Assembly: GCA_964538375.1 (NCBI GenBank)
Contig: CAZIFQ010000013.1
Coordinates: 1 to 64,000 of the forward strand
Origin: JAUUZQ01 sp964538375
Lineage (GTDB): Bacteria; Bacteroidota; Bacteroidia; Bacteroidales; GCA-2748055
Length of the DNA stretch: 64,000 bases
Reading direction: 5' to 3'
A model generated the notes under the pieces. It saw only the letters and a list, made by a program, of their open reading frames with translations. It was not told where the DNA came from and made no database searches. Shown here one piece after another: positions 16,628 through 25,654 of the stretch (position 1 is its first letter; every line of letters starts with the position of its first letter). A program made the translations under genes and the position numbers.

Positions 16628-18070
16628 TTAGAATCGGAAATAGATGAATGGATTATAGGCCCCTAAAACAAGGTTACCGGTACCATAAAGAAATACAATA
16701 ATTACAAATACTGCTGTTACAATACCTTTCGTCAGTTCAAGCATATTCCCCGATAACCTGCCTTGCTTCCTTAAATGTTTAGCTAGCTTTTCATATATCC
16801 ACTGGAATACTCCAAATGCTCCCAGGATGGCAATAATAAAAATGACAATTGACTCCCTGCTAATAAGTTTATGTATTAAAAACGGATCAGCCACGACATC
16901 TCCATACCCAAACAAAACTTTATAATAATCAAGGGCGTATGCAAGCGTGTCTGCCCTGAAAAGCACCCAGGCCATAACAGTAACGAAAAGGGTGTACAGC
17001 GATTGTACCACACCTGGCAGCTTTGCCATGAAGGAGCCAAATTTTGTTCTTTCCAGAACAAGAAAGCACCCATGAACCAGTCCCCAAATAAGGAAGCTCC
17101 AACTGGCTCCGTGCCAGAAACCGGTTACAAAAAAAACAATAAAGAGATTCAAAATTGTTCTCCTGCTGTTGATCCTGTTTCCCCCGAGAGGAATATACAG
17201 ATAGTCGCGAAACCAATTTGACAATGATATGTGCCAGCGCCTCCAGAATTCTTTTATTGATTTTGAAATATAGGGGAAATTGAAGTTCTCCAAAATCTCG
17301 AATCCAAACATTCTCCCGAGACCAATGGCCATGTCTGAGTATCCGGAAAAATCGTAATATATCTGCATTGAATAAGCCAGGATTCCTGCCCAGGCAATTA
17401 ACGGGGAATGTGCTTCGGCCTGAATACTGAATACTTCATCTGCGACATAGGCCATGGTATTAGCGATGATTACCTTCTTAGCAAATCCAAGGGTAAATCG
17501 TTGTATCCCCGACCTGAATTTATCAGTTGAATGGATCCGTTCCTTGATTTGTTTCTGAATATCATGGTACCTGACAATCGGACCAGCAATTAGCTGAGGA
17601 AAGAGAGAGATGTACAATCCCAGGTTGATTAATTTTTTTTGAACAGCGCATTTTTTCCTGTATACATCGATCAAATAAGACATCGCCTGGAAGGTGTAGA
17701 AAGAGATCCCGATGGGCAAAACTATCGAAGGATTATGAACTGTTGGTATCGACAACCAGGAGAACACAGTATTTACATTATCGATAATGAAATTGGCGTA
17801 TTTAAAGACAATCAAAAACAGCAGGTTCACGATTACCCCGATAGCCAGCCAAAGCTTTTTCTTTGAACTTCTATCGAGTAATACTCCAAACAGGTAATTA
17901 AACAGAATAGAGAAAATAAGCAACACACTATAGCTTACTCCTCCCCATGCAAAAAATACCAAGCTTGCAAGAAACAGAAATGCATTCCTGAATGCTTTAG
18001 GCAGCAAATAGTAGCCAATAAGCGTAATGGGTAAGAATAAATATAGAAATACGAGAGAGCTAAATAGCAT
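16628..18070 (-). CDS. MBOAT O-acyltransferase (AlgI-like)
   Basis: A 480-residue, multi-pass membrane protein of the AlgI/DltB family. It has the expected N-terminal helices, the YFDFSGYSDMAIGLGRMFGF block, the EFWRRWHISLSNWFRDYLYIPLGG block split around 225-270, and the catalytic His in FFVTGFWHGASW. It carries acetyl groups across the membrane for polysaccharide O-acetylation and is translationally coupled to the AlgJ-like gene downstream, whose GTG directly abuts its stop. No polymerase or glycosyltransferase gene is next to it, so the polysaccharide is unknown. Confidence 0.9.
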   Translation of the reverse strand: MLFSSLVFLYLFLPITLIGYYLLPKAFRNAFLFLASLVFFAWGGVSYSVLLIFSILFNYLFGVLLDRSSKKKLWLAIGVIVNLLFLIVFKYANFIIDNVNTVFSWLSIPTVHNPSIVLPIGISFYTFQAMSYLIDVYRKKCAVQKKLINLGLYISLFPQLIAGPIVRYHDIQKQIKERIHSTDKFRSGIQRFTLGFAKKVIIANTMAYVADEVFSIQAEAHSPLIAWAGILAYSMQIYYDFSGYSDMAIGLGRMFGFEILENFNFPYISKSIKEFWRRWHISLSNWFRDYLYIPLGGNRINSRRTILNLFIVFFVTGFWHGASWSFLIWGLVHGCFLVLERTKFGSFMAKLPGVVQSLYTLFVTVMAWVLFRADTLAYALDYYKVLFGYGDVVADPFLIHKLISRESIVIFIIAILGAFGVFQWIYEKLAKHLRKQGRLSGNMLELTKGIVTAVFVIIVFLYGTGNLVLGAYNPFIYFRF

Positions 18071-18180
18071 AAATCAAAAATATGAATAGCAAACCTAATT
18101 GTTTTAGAACAATAAAGATAGAATGAATAAGATTAATTATAATATTTAAGGAAGAGAATTTACGCGATTTTAAAAGCAGA

Positions 18181-18222
18181 AAAGAAGAAGGCCATCTCAC
18201 AGAACGAGATGGCCTTCTTTTG
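18181..18222 (-). terminator. Terminator after the BASS transporter gene
   Basis: GAAGGCCATCTC (18187-18198) pairs perfectly with GAGATGGCCTTC (18206-18217), with T-rich sequence on both sides, so it may work in both directions. It lies 22 bases past the stop of the minus-strand transporter gene. Confidence 0.8.
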
Positions 18223-18243
18223 TTTTATCATGTTTAACAAAAA

Positions 18244-19629
18244 CTACTTTTCCTCTTTTACAGGAAACAATTTCGGGTATACTTTAATAGCTACCAATCC
18301 TGCAATATACATGGTTAGTCCAAACATTCCGGAGACCCAGAACATGGATGAGTGGAAATCTCCCATGGAGTCCTGTATCAACAATGCGATAGTCATTGCG
18401 AGTGATGCATTTCTCAGGCCGGTTTCAAGAGATATAGCCCTGATCTGAAAGTTTGAAACTTTCATAAGATATGGCACCAATCCACCTACCACCATTCCGG
18501 TAAAGGTCAGCAGCAACACCATTGAATAAAATTTGAATCCGTGTCTTTCGATATCTGCAAATCCCTCCAGGTTATTAAAGATTCCAGCAATGATCAGGAA
18601 CAGAAGTGCGATAATACCTAATATATTAAATATTGGTATCATCCTTTTTGCAAGTACTTCCTTCCACTTCCTGATCAACATACCAATGGCCAGGGGAACA
18701 ATTACCAGGACAACTATTGTTGTTGCGATGGTCCCTGTGGGTACTTTTACATCAGGAATATTTGAGCAATACGCGTTCAGCAAAAGAGGTACGAAGATGA
18801 TTGATAAAACCGTAGAAAGCGAGGTCACCGAAACAGACAAAGCCACATCACCCTTAGCATAGTGTGTCATCAGGTTAGAAGTAACACCCCCCGGTGTTGC
18901 AGTAATGAGGATCATTCCCACGTAGATATATGGATAGTTCTCGTGAAATCCGAGTAAATAACCAAAACCGGCAGCAATCAATGGCATTATCCCAAATTGC
19001 ATTATCTCTCCAACGATTATTCCTTTAGGTTTAGTAATTACCCTGGCAAAGTCCTGTCCTGTCAGGGTGAGTCCCATCCCTACCATCACCAGAAACAACA
19101 TCAGGATAATCATCAGTCTGAAAATTTTATCAAAAGCCGGTTGCACCGGTACTGAAATAAACTGTGCAAACTTATAGGTCTCCCCATCAATATTTGACTC
19201 AATCACATTGATGCTGAATATAAGTTTGCTTTCGATAAGCTCTTCTAATCCAACATAATCCGGATTTTCTCTCTCCGGGATAGTAAGAATAAAAATATCC
19301 CCTTCCGCAGCACTCCTGATAAAGAACAACCTGGTTTGATCAAGACTGCCTTCCCCGGTAGAATTCAAATATCTCAGATGTCCCTTAAAATCCATCTGTT
19401 TTGCTTCACTCCAATCAAGGAGCCTTGGTGCTACATTCAAGTCTTCGATAAAAACATTGTCGCCATTGTTCACTTTAACAGAGAGTTGTTTGTAGAGCAT
19501 TTCCCCTGAGTCTTCTTCGGCAAATAATGAAGAAGAGAAGATGAACATAAAGAGGATTAGAGTTAGAGTGGTTCCAGCTGTTTTAAGCCAGCTTCTGCTT
19601 TTTTCATGGTTTAGTTTTTTAAAAGTCAT
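18244..19629 (-). CDS. BASS-family (bile acid:sodium symporter-like) transporter with N-terminal domain
   Basis: A 461-residue protein. Residues 1-37 contain a signal/anchor helix, about 38-160 a soluble domain with no family I recognise, and 165-455 nine to ten membrane helices of the SBF/BASS fold. The typical substrate/sodium site is seen in ITATPGGVTSNLMTHYAKGD, and ETGLRNASLAMTIALL marks the second half. BASS proteins import organic anions with sodium. Ordinary bacterial members are about 310-330 residues, so the extra 130-residue extracytoplasmic domain is unusual. Confidence 0.85.
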   Translation of the reverse strand: MTFKKLNHEKSRSWLKTAGTTLTLILFMFIFSSSLFAEEDSGEMLYKQLSVKVNNGDNVFIEDLNVAPRLLDWSEAKQMDFKGHLRYLNSTGEGSLDQTRLFFIRSAAEGDIFILTIPERENPDYVGLEELIESKLIFSINVIESNIDGETYKFAQFISVPVQPAFDKIFRLMIILMLFLVMVGMGLTLTGQDFARVITKPKGIIVGEIMQFGIMPLIAAGFGYLLGFHENYPYIYVGMILITATPGGVTSNLMTHYAKGDVALSVSVTSLSTVLSIIFVPLLLNAYCSNIPDVKVPTGTIATTIVVLVIVPLAIGMLIRKWKEVLAKRMIPIFNILGIIALLFLIIAGIFNNLEGFADIERHGFKFYSMVLLLTFTGMVVGGLVPYLMKVSNFQIRAISLETGLRNASLAMTIALLIQDSMGDFHSSMFWVSGMFGLTMYIAGLVAIKVYPKLFPVKEEK

Positions 19630-19899
19630 ATGCTACCGTTTAATGATAATTATCAATTAATTAAGGAATATATCGTTTTAAAAATCAGGGTAATATATGA
19701 AGAAATACCTAAAACGAAACCTCAGCACGGGGATATTGGGGTTGATATACAGGGTTGATATACGCTATATTATTCATTTTCTGATATATATATCTATGTA
19801 CAAGTGTTGAATAAAATTTAAACGTCAGCCAGAATGCTATTTGTAATCTGTCAGAAATTCCCGACATTAACATCTTGTTTCACTATTACATATTTCAGT

Positions 19900-21363
19900 A
19901 TGAAAAATCTACTTTTTTTGCTAAGCATTCTGACATTTTTTTCATTGTCATGCAATCAGCAACCAGGTTCTGCATTTGAAGAATACTTCACTGACGGGAC
20001 AATGCGTATCGACTATTTCCATGCCGGTGATGCCCAGTCCGAGATAGTTGAGATTGACCAGGTATACCAATATGACGGATGGAGTGGCAGTAAGGTGAAT
20101 TTGCTGGATTCCCTTGACTACGGGGCGTACTGCTATAAAATCTATGATCCTGTTTCTAAAGAATTAATCTATTCAAAAGGATTTGACAGTTATTTCAAAG
20201 AGTACCAACTGACTACTCCGGCCATCAATGGAGAGATAAAGCAATATCACGAATCTGCCAATATTCCTTATCCGCAAAGAACTGTGATATTTTCCCTCGA
20301 AAAGAGAGATAAAACAGGCAAGTTGTCAGAAGTGTACCGGACTGAAATAGACCCTGAATCTGCCATACCTGCACCAATTGACCCAGAAATTAAAACCTAT
20401 ATCGGGCTTGATAGTGGTGATCCAAATACAAAAGCAGACGTTGTAATAGTTGGAGAGGGCTATACAGAAGAAGAGGACCAAAAATTTCAAGACGACCTGA
20501 AACGATTTACCGAAATCTTCTTCAGGGCTGAGCCATGTAAATCATACAAAGAGAGTTTTAATATTCGTGGTGTACTTAAGTATTCTCATGATAGTGGAGT
20601 TGACGAACCAAGGGCAGGGATTGACAAAAATACTGCCGTGAACGCTTCTTTTAATGCGCTGGGGTCAGCTCGATATCTTCTGACGGAAGATAATAAATCA
20701 CTTCGTGATATTGCCGGACATGTTCCTTATGATGCTATATATATCATGGTAAATCATAGTCGTTACGGCGGTGGAGGGATTTACAATTTCTATTGCGTTT
20801 ATACCTCTGACAATATAAGTAGTGATTATTTAATGGTGCATGAGTTTGGTCACTCCTTTTTTGGACTTGCAGATGAATATTATAGCTCATCCACTGCATA
20901 TACCGACTTCTACTCGGCCGAATATGAGCCCAATGAACCAAATATTACAGCTTTAAAAGATCCTGATAATCTTAAGTGGAAACACCTGGTAAGCGAGGGA
21001 ATCGAAATTCCAACACCCTGGGGCAAGAGCAGTTACGATAGCGCAGAAGTGGCCTGGGCAGAAGAACGATATAATTTGAACTTTAAGGTATCATTCCTTA
21101 AAAAGAATGGTGCGCCAGAAGAAGAGATAAAAGCAGCTATCTCACGCTTAAATGAAAGAAGTTCTCAACGCGATGCTGAGGTACATGCCTTTCTTGAAGA
21201 GAATGAGCTGAGTGGCAAAGTTGGAGCTTTTGAAGGAGCCGGCTATATGTACGAAGGTCTTTACAGGCCATCTCTAAACTGCATCATGTTCTCCCATGCC
21301 GATTATTTTTGTCCGGTGTGCCAGGATGCTATGGTAAGGGTGATAGAGTTGTATACTGAATGA
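19900..21363 (+). CDS. M64-type metallopeptidase lipoprotein
   Basis: A 487-residue product from ATG 19900 (MKNLLFLLSILTFFSLSC), chosen because it begins at the signal sequence. The lipobox predicts lipidation. The HEFGHSFFGLADEYY segment supplies the HExxH-like zinc site (His-Glu-Phe-Gly-His) and is typical of the peptidase M64 (IgA peptidase) family of Bacteroidota, which has an N-terminal beta domain as seen here in residues 20-150. The C-terminus has a conserved-looking SLNCIMFSHADYFCPVC. The natural substrate is unknown; the IgA name need not apply to an environmental organism. Confidence 0.8.
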   Translation: MKNLLFLLSILTFFSLSCNQQPGSAFEEYFTDGTMRIDYFHAGDAQSEIVEIDQVYQYDGWSGSKVNLLDSLDYGAYCYKIYDPVSKELIYSKGFDSYFKEYQLTTPAINGEIKQYHESANIPYPQRTVIFSLEKRDKTGKLSEVYRTEIDPESAIPAPIDPEIKTYIGLDSGDPNTKADVVIVGEGYTEEEDQKFQDDLKRFTEIFFRAEPCKSYKESFNIRGVLKYSHDSGVDEPRAGIDKNTAVNASFNALGSARYLLTEDNKSLRDIAGHVPYDAIYIMVNHSRYGGGGIYNFYCVYTSDNISSDYLMVHEFGHSFFGLADEYYSSSTAYTDFYSAEYEPNEPNITALKDPDNLKWKHLVSEGIEIPTPWGKSSYDSAEVAWAEERYNLNFKVSFLKKNGAPEEEIKAAISRLNERSSQRDAEVHAFLEENELSGKVGAFEGAGYMYEGLYRPSLNCIMFSHADYFCPVCQDAMVRVIELYTE

Positions 21364-21387
21364 CCTTTTGGTAGAATTTTATAAGCA

Positions 21388-21417
21388 TTGACTTGAATGT
21401 GATAAGCTTGTAACTTG
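21388..21417 (+). promoter_or_regulatory. Strong promoter leading to a remnant
   Basis: TTG at 21388-21390, 20-base spacer, TAACTTG at 21411-21417, identical in layout to the other promoters of this window. It faces only the 23-codon frame at 21447. Confidence 0.55.
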
Positions 21418-21446
21418 ATACTTTATTCATCCAATAAACCCGTGCC

Positions 21447-21518
21447 ATGAGAATATCTATCATCTTCATCGCTATACCAGAAAAGGAGGGTTTCAGGGTG
21501 AGGTTGTCGACTCAATAG
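21447..21518 (+). CDS. Short ORF, possible gene remnant
   Basis: ATG 21447 opens 23 codons (MRISIIFIAIPEKEGFRVRL..) that look like the start of an exported or cytosolic protein cut short. It sits at the right distance from a good promoter. Either a small peptide or, more likely, the 5' stump of a deleted gene; its stop lies three bases from the end of the convergent hydrolase gene. Confidence 0.3.
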   Translation: MRISIIFIAIPEKEGFRVRLSTQ

Positions 21519-21521
21519 AGC

Positions 21522-22889
21522 TTATCCCGGAAGTGTTGTTATCACTTCCCGCAGAAAGTCATTCATACTGAAGTTGCTCATGCTGTATCCCATCCTGACA
21601 ACAACCAGTTTTTTAGATGGAATAACATAAACTCTTTGACCCATGAATCCGTCTGCAAAGAAAATGTCATCCGGAATATCCAACAGGACATTTTCAGGAC
21701 TGGGTTCTTTCAGCCAAAAAGTACCAGCGTAAGATCCGTCTGAAGCAGATGCTTCTGTCTTCATGAAGTCGACCCACTCTTCAGACAATATGGTATCTCC
21801 TTCAAATATTCCATTGTTTAGAAACAACATTCCAAACCTGGCCCAATCGCGTGTTGAACCATAGCTATATGAAGAAGCAACGAAAAGTCCACTCGCATCC
21901 GTCTCAACAACGGTATTTAGCATACCTATCCGATGAAAAAGATTGTGATATGCAAATGCATGATATTTCTCATCATCATTAATCGCCATGCGAATGACAC
22001 CTGACAGTAGATTTGCATCCCCTGAAGAATAATTCCATACCGTTCCCGGCTCACTGGACAATTCAGTACTAGTGATCGATTCCAACATATCATCGCTTTG
22101 CATTAGCATTACCGTTGCATCAGAGATGGTAAAATAATTTTCAAACCAATCGAGTCCCGTACTCATCTGAATCACATTCATCAAGGTAATATTCTTTCTG
22201 TCATCACCTGCCCACGCTTCTATTCCAACCGGTTCATCAATATTCAGTCTCCCTTTGTCCACAAGTATTCCGGCAAGTGCCCCTGTAACACTCTTGGTCA
22301 TTGACCAACCAAGAAATTTTGTATACTCGTCATATTCACCGAGGTACTTTTCATCAAGAAGTACATTATCATACACCACAGCGATTCCAAGGGTTTTTTT
22401 AAATGGCTCCTCCCCTGTTTTATCAAAACAAGTATCCAACAAAGCATGTAAACGATCATAGTTCACTCCTTCAGGAAGTGAATCAGGCAAGATGTCTCCC
22501 ATAGGCCATGGCAGGGTATCCTGGCTATAACCAGGATCGGGAATGGAAAATGTAGTTGACAATAATTCTTCTTCCGGGGTATCGAGTGCTATTACGGCTC
22601 CTAATCCCTCACGAAATATTGCTTTGCGTTTTGCAAGGCCAAATACTGTTGAGGTAACAGATTTTTCCTCATAGTTTACTTTTGATTTTGCAAGACTGAT
22701 GGGGAAAAATGACAGATCCTCTGCCATTACTGCTTCCGGACTTTTATCAGCTAAAAAAACACTTGAACACATACCTTTCGAAGCAAAGGCTGTAATAATA
22801 GGTAACCTGGGCCATACAAATACTGTTACAACAATAACTAATACGGCGACAAACAGCCAAACGATTCTTTTTATGGTTCTCTTTTTCAT
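21522..22889 (-). CDS. Beta-lactamase-family serine hydrolase, membrane-anchored
   Basis: A 455-residue protein with an N-terminal membrane helix (IVWLFVAVLVIVVTVFVW). The catalytic SxxK is SMTK in FLGWSMTKSVTGALAG, the second motif is YSS in WNYSSGDANLL, and AGTFWLKEPSP lies toward the end; this pattern is that of the class C beta-lactamase-related family closest to 6-aminohexanoate-dimer hydrolases. Substrate cannot be predicted. It is unrelated in detail to the lipoprotein at 1438, so the window has two members of this superfamily. Confidence 0.8.
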   Translation of the reverse strand: MKKRTIKRIVWLFVAVLVIVVTVFVWPRLPIITAFASKGMCSSVFLADKSPEAVMAEDLSFFPISLAKSKVNYEEKSVTSTVFGLAKRKAIFREGLGAVIALDTPEEELLSTTFSIPDPGYSQDTLPWPMGDILPDSLPEGVNYDRLHALLDTCFDKTGEEPFKKTLGIAVVYDNVLLDEKYLGEYDEYTKFLGWSMTKSVTGALAGILVDKGRLNIDEPVGIEAWAGDDRKNITLMNVIQMSTGLDWFENYFTISDATVMLMQSDDMLESITSTELSSEPGTVWNYSSGDANLLSGVIRMAINDDEKYHAFAYHNLFHRIGMLNTVVETDASGLFVASSYSYGSTRDWARFGMLFLNNGIFEGDTILSEEWVDFMKTEASASDGSYAGTFWLKEPSPENVLLDIPDDIFFADGFMGQRVYVIPSKKLVVVRMGYSMSNFSMNDFLREVITTLPG

Positions 22890-23027
22890 AGGATGTTGGG
22901 GTTAAAGTAAGATATAAATGTATACAATGAGAACAAATAACACAAATGAGAACAGACAATCGTAAAAACGAATTGACTATTCTCAACTGTCCTGGCAAAA
23001 ATTTCTCTGACTAATAAGGATTTAAAT

Positions 23028-23063
23028 AAAAAAGGCCACTGCATCATGCATGTGGCCTTTTTT
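23028..23063 (-). terminator. Terminator of the cytochrome-rhodanese operon
   Basis: AAAAAAGGCCAC (23028-23039) pairs with GTGGCCTTTTTT (23052-23063). On the minus strand it follows the rhodanese gene by 21 bases and is followed by a T-rich tract. Confidence 0.85.
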
Positions 23064-23084
23064 AATCTTATAAAGTATCAAGAC

Positions 23085-24041
23085 TTAGTCAAGTGGATAA
23101 CCTGCGATATAATCTTCTGCGCTCCAATGAGTAAGTGCATTATCGGTTAACCAGTCAGTTGCAAATCCGTTCACACCAAATTTAAGTGATAGTGCATCAT
23201 AACCCAAAACCTTCAAATAAGCAGTCATGTATGAACTGGTTTGACCGGTGTAGCAATATACTACGATAGTCTTGTCTGTAGGAAGAGTCTCTAGACCTGC
23301 TCCGCTTTGAACATCATCATATGGAGTGTACTGAACAGCTCCTGGAATATGATTTAATTTATAATGGTCATATTTCCAGAAGTTAACAATATAGTAGTTG
23401 CCCGGCTTATCAAAAACTTTGTCAGCAGTGATTGCTGATTCTCCAAAACCTATAGCTGCAACTTCTGCAATTCTTGCATCCAGGATCTCCTGGGCAGTCT
23501 CATAACCAGTAGACAAAGCAGGCAAAGATCCTTCATCGCCTTTAGCAGTTTCTTCAGTTACCATTTCGGTAGCGTAGGTATTCTTACTGGCTGTAGTTAA
23601 CTCATCAGTTGCTTCATTCCATGAGCTCATTCCCCATTTTAATGAATATGCATCGTAATCAGCCAAACGAGCCAATGAGCTAACAAAAGCTGCAGTTTGT
23701 CCTGTTTTACATACAATAACTACTTTATCATAGCCAGATACATCCATTCCATCCAAGTGAGAAATCACTGACTTTTCATCAATCCTGACAGCTCCCTTGA
23801 TATGACCAGCATCAAAAGTTGTCTGATCTCTGATATCAATTACATAAGCAGCATTAGTTGCGAGCAATGGTTGTAAATCTTTTGCTACAATATATTCTGC
23901 AATTTTAGTTGTATTAATGGGGCTGTCTACTGATTCCAGGAAATCGACCAACATTACTGTTTCATCAGTAGATTTTCCACATGATGTGATTAATAGCGAA
24001 ACCACAAAGATGCTCAGCATCCAAAATTTGATTCTTGACAT
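23085..24041 (-). CDS. Lipoprotein with two rhodanese domains
   Basis: A 318-residue protein with a lipobox (LLITSC, Cys21). Residues 45-150 and 185-300 each form a rhodanese domain. Both keep the active cysteine: Cys111 in VIVCKTGQTAAF and Cys263 in VVYCYTGQTSSY. Rhodaneses carry sulfane sulfur on this Cys and hand it to an acceptor. Here the enzyme is outside the cytoplasm and is encoded 57 bases downstream of an 11-haem cytochrome lipoprotein, so a role in respiratory handling of thiosulfate, polysulfide or similar compounds is plausible. The six-residue loops (CKTGQT, CYTGQT) are of sulfurtransferase size. Confidence 0.85.
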   Translation of the reverse strand: MSRIKFWMLSIFVVSLLITSCGKSTDETVMLVDFLESVDSPINTTKIAEYIVAKDLQPLLATNAAYVIDIRDQTTFDAGHIKGAVRIDEKSVISHLDGMDVSGYDKVVIVCKTGQTAAFVSSLARLADYDAYSLKWGMSSWNEATDELTTASKNTYATEMVTEETAKGDEGSLPALSTGYETAQEILDARIAEVAAIGFGESAITADKVFDKPGNYYIVNFWKYDHYKLNHIPGAVQYTPYDDVQSGAGLETLPTDKTIVVYCYTGQTSSYMTAYLKVLGYDALSLKFGVNGFATDWLTDNALTHWSAEDYIAGYPLD

Positions 24042-24098
24042 AATTTTAAAATTTAGTTTGTGTTAATAATTGTTTTTTATTCATGGTTATATAAATAC

Positions 24099-25463
24099 CT
24101 ACTCCATCCATGAGGCAGGCAATAATCCGTCTACAATAATCGAAGCATTGGCACTATTCTCCCACTCAAATTCCATGTCGTCAGAAAATAAATATAAATG
24201 CTTGTTGTATGTCGTGTCGTTCTCCGCATCATAGCGTACATGACAATTAGTGTAACATGCGTCTCCAGATCCTACATCAGTCCTTGTTGTCAGCTTCAGG
24301 ATATTGTGTGGAGTTGTAAAATTATACGTTGGAAAAACATCAAAGTTTTCATAATCATCAGCTCCATATTTTGACCAGTTATCCGGAGCACCCAATGTTC
24401 TTCGAACAAGCACAAAATCATATCCCTGCTTCACATCTGGTATAGGATTAAGGGCGATCTTGAAGTCCATGTAGGCAGGAACCCTTGCTCCGTCTCCATG
24501 CACATGGCAACTTCCGCAGTTATTGTAATCCTGTGAATGACAAACCTGGCAATTGAAGTCTTCAATATGTGTTGAGTGATAGTTGTTAGAATTCTCAATG
24601 CTTGGATGGCAATAGGTGCTCTGGCATGAGGGTAATTCTGCATATTCATACCTGTTCGTAACTGTTGAATCACTGCTACCATGAAGTTCCGGTCCTTTGT
24701 GACAAGATGTACACTGGAAATTATGTTCATCCTGATGTACATCCGGTACAGTACCCGCTGCCACACCAAGAAATGCATGACCACCCCTGGATGTATGGCA
24801 TGATACACATATCTTAGTCATGTGTGGCTGCTTAATAAATTCATGGCCATTTGACAAACCTCCCCCTGCAATAGGTGGCCTTACAATATGACAATTTCCG
24901 CAAGTACCATGACAAGTTGCGCAGTTGTTTTCATAGCCAGTTTTTGTCTGTTCGCTTAGCATATCAAATTCATGAGCACCAGCATAACCACTTCTCATGG
25001 CAACCTTCCGCTTCTGACCTGTTCCATTGTGCAGACTGTTTCCAAAATGTTCAACTTCCGAATGACAAGGAAGACATTTAGTTTCCCAATTGTCACTTGG
25101 ATGTCTTACAAAATCCTCTGAGTGTGCAATGTCCTTCTGATCGGTTCCATTGATCCCTCCATGACAGCTTGTACATGACAATGCCCCATGAGAAGATGCT
25201 TTAAAAGCGGCATATCCATCACCGGTCATATTAACTCGCTCCCAAGGTTCATAATGTGGTGCTTCACCGCCACACCCACCAACCACTGCAGCCGTATCAG
25301 CCGTAAAAACCTCTTTGAGGTGCGCCAAATTGGTATGACACCCCTCACAGGATGATACATCAACAACTTCTGGTATTTTATAATTGGTGCAGCTTGCAAT
25401 TAACAGAGAGGCAGCACATAAGAACAATACCCATCTAAATTTCCTGGCAAATATTTCGACCAT
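24099..25463 (-). CDS. Multihaem c-type cytochrome lipoprotein (11 haem-binding motifs)
   Basis: A 454-residue lipoprotein (LLIASC lipobox near residue 25). I count nine CxxCH motifs (CEGCH, CTSCH, CLPCH, CATCH, CGNCH, CVSCH, CTSCH, CQVCH, CGSCH) and two CxxxCH motifs (CQSTYCH, CYTNCH), giving up to 11 covalently bound haems. Many free His residues could act as distal ligands. It is probably an electron-transfer protein or terminal reductase on the cell surface or in the periplasm. It is the first gene of an operon with a double rhodanese and is divergent from a Crp/Fnr-type gene. The exact acceptor cannot be told. Confidence 0.85.
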   Translation of the reverse strand: MVEIFARKFRWVLFLCAASLLIASCTNYKIPEVVDVSSCEGCHTNLAHLKEVFTADTAAVVGGCGGEAPHYEPWERVNMTGDGYAAFKASSHGALSCTSCHGGINGTDQKDIAHSEDFVRHPSDNWETKCLPCHSEVEHFGNSLHNGTGQKRKVAMRSGYAGAHEFDMLSEQTKTGYENNCATCHGTCGNCHIVRPPIAGGGLSNGHEFIKQPHMTKICVSCHTSRGGHAFLGVAAGTVPDVHQDEHNFQCTSCHKGPELHGSSDSTVTNRYEYAELPSCQSTYCHPSIENSNNYHSTHIEDFNCQVCHSQDYNNCGSCHVHGDGARVPAYMDFKIALNPIPDVKQGYDFVLVRRTLGAPDNWSKYGADDYENFDVFPTYNFTTPHNILKLTTRTDVGSGDACYTNCHVRYDAENDTTYNKHLYLFSDDMEFEWENSANASIIVDGLLPASWME

Positions 25464-25543
25464 TTCTCTATATTTTTTAAAAAAAATATTTAGGATTCTT
25501 TCACACCTCTAATTTTGCTGATTTAGACTAATCTTCCTACTGA

Positions 25544-25559
25544 TGTGAACTGTTTCACA
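25544..25559. promoter_or_regulatory. Crp/Fnr-type palindromic operator
   Basis: TGTGAACTGTTTCACA is a perfect TGTGAA-N4-TTCACA palindrome, equal to the classical TGTGA-N6-TCACA core. It lies between the divergent cytochrome operon and the Crp/Fnr-type gene, 81 bases from the former's start codon and 96 from the latter's. A further half-site-like TTTCACACC is at 25499-25507. It is the obvious binding site for the neighbouring regulator. Confidence 0.7.
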
Positions 25560-25626
25560 CAGTGTATTAGCTTGATATATACTTTAAAACTTATTGATCC
25601 AGATCAGTTTAATAATTGATTTTTCT

Positions 25627-25634
25627 TATATTTG
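25627..25634 (+). promoter_or_regulatory. -7 element of the Crp/Fnr-type gene
   Basis: TATATTTG is a perfect TAnnTTTG box 21 bases before the ATG. No good TTG lies at the -33 position, consistent with dependence on an activator. Confidence 0.5.
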
Positions 25635-25654
25635 AGCAAAGAAGGATATAGGGA

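Noticed and set aside
24431..24808. 125-codon frame overlapping the cytochrome gene on the same strand
   Set aside because: It lies in another frame inside a gene with 11 regularly spaced haem motifs. It has no recognisable features and is a by-product of the Cys/His-rich codons.
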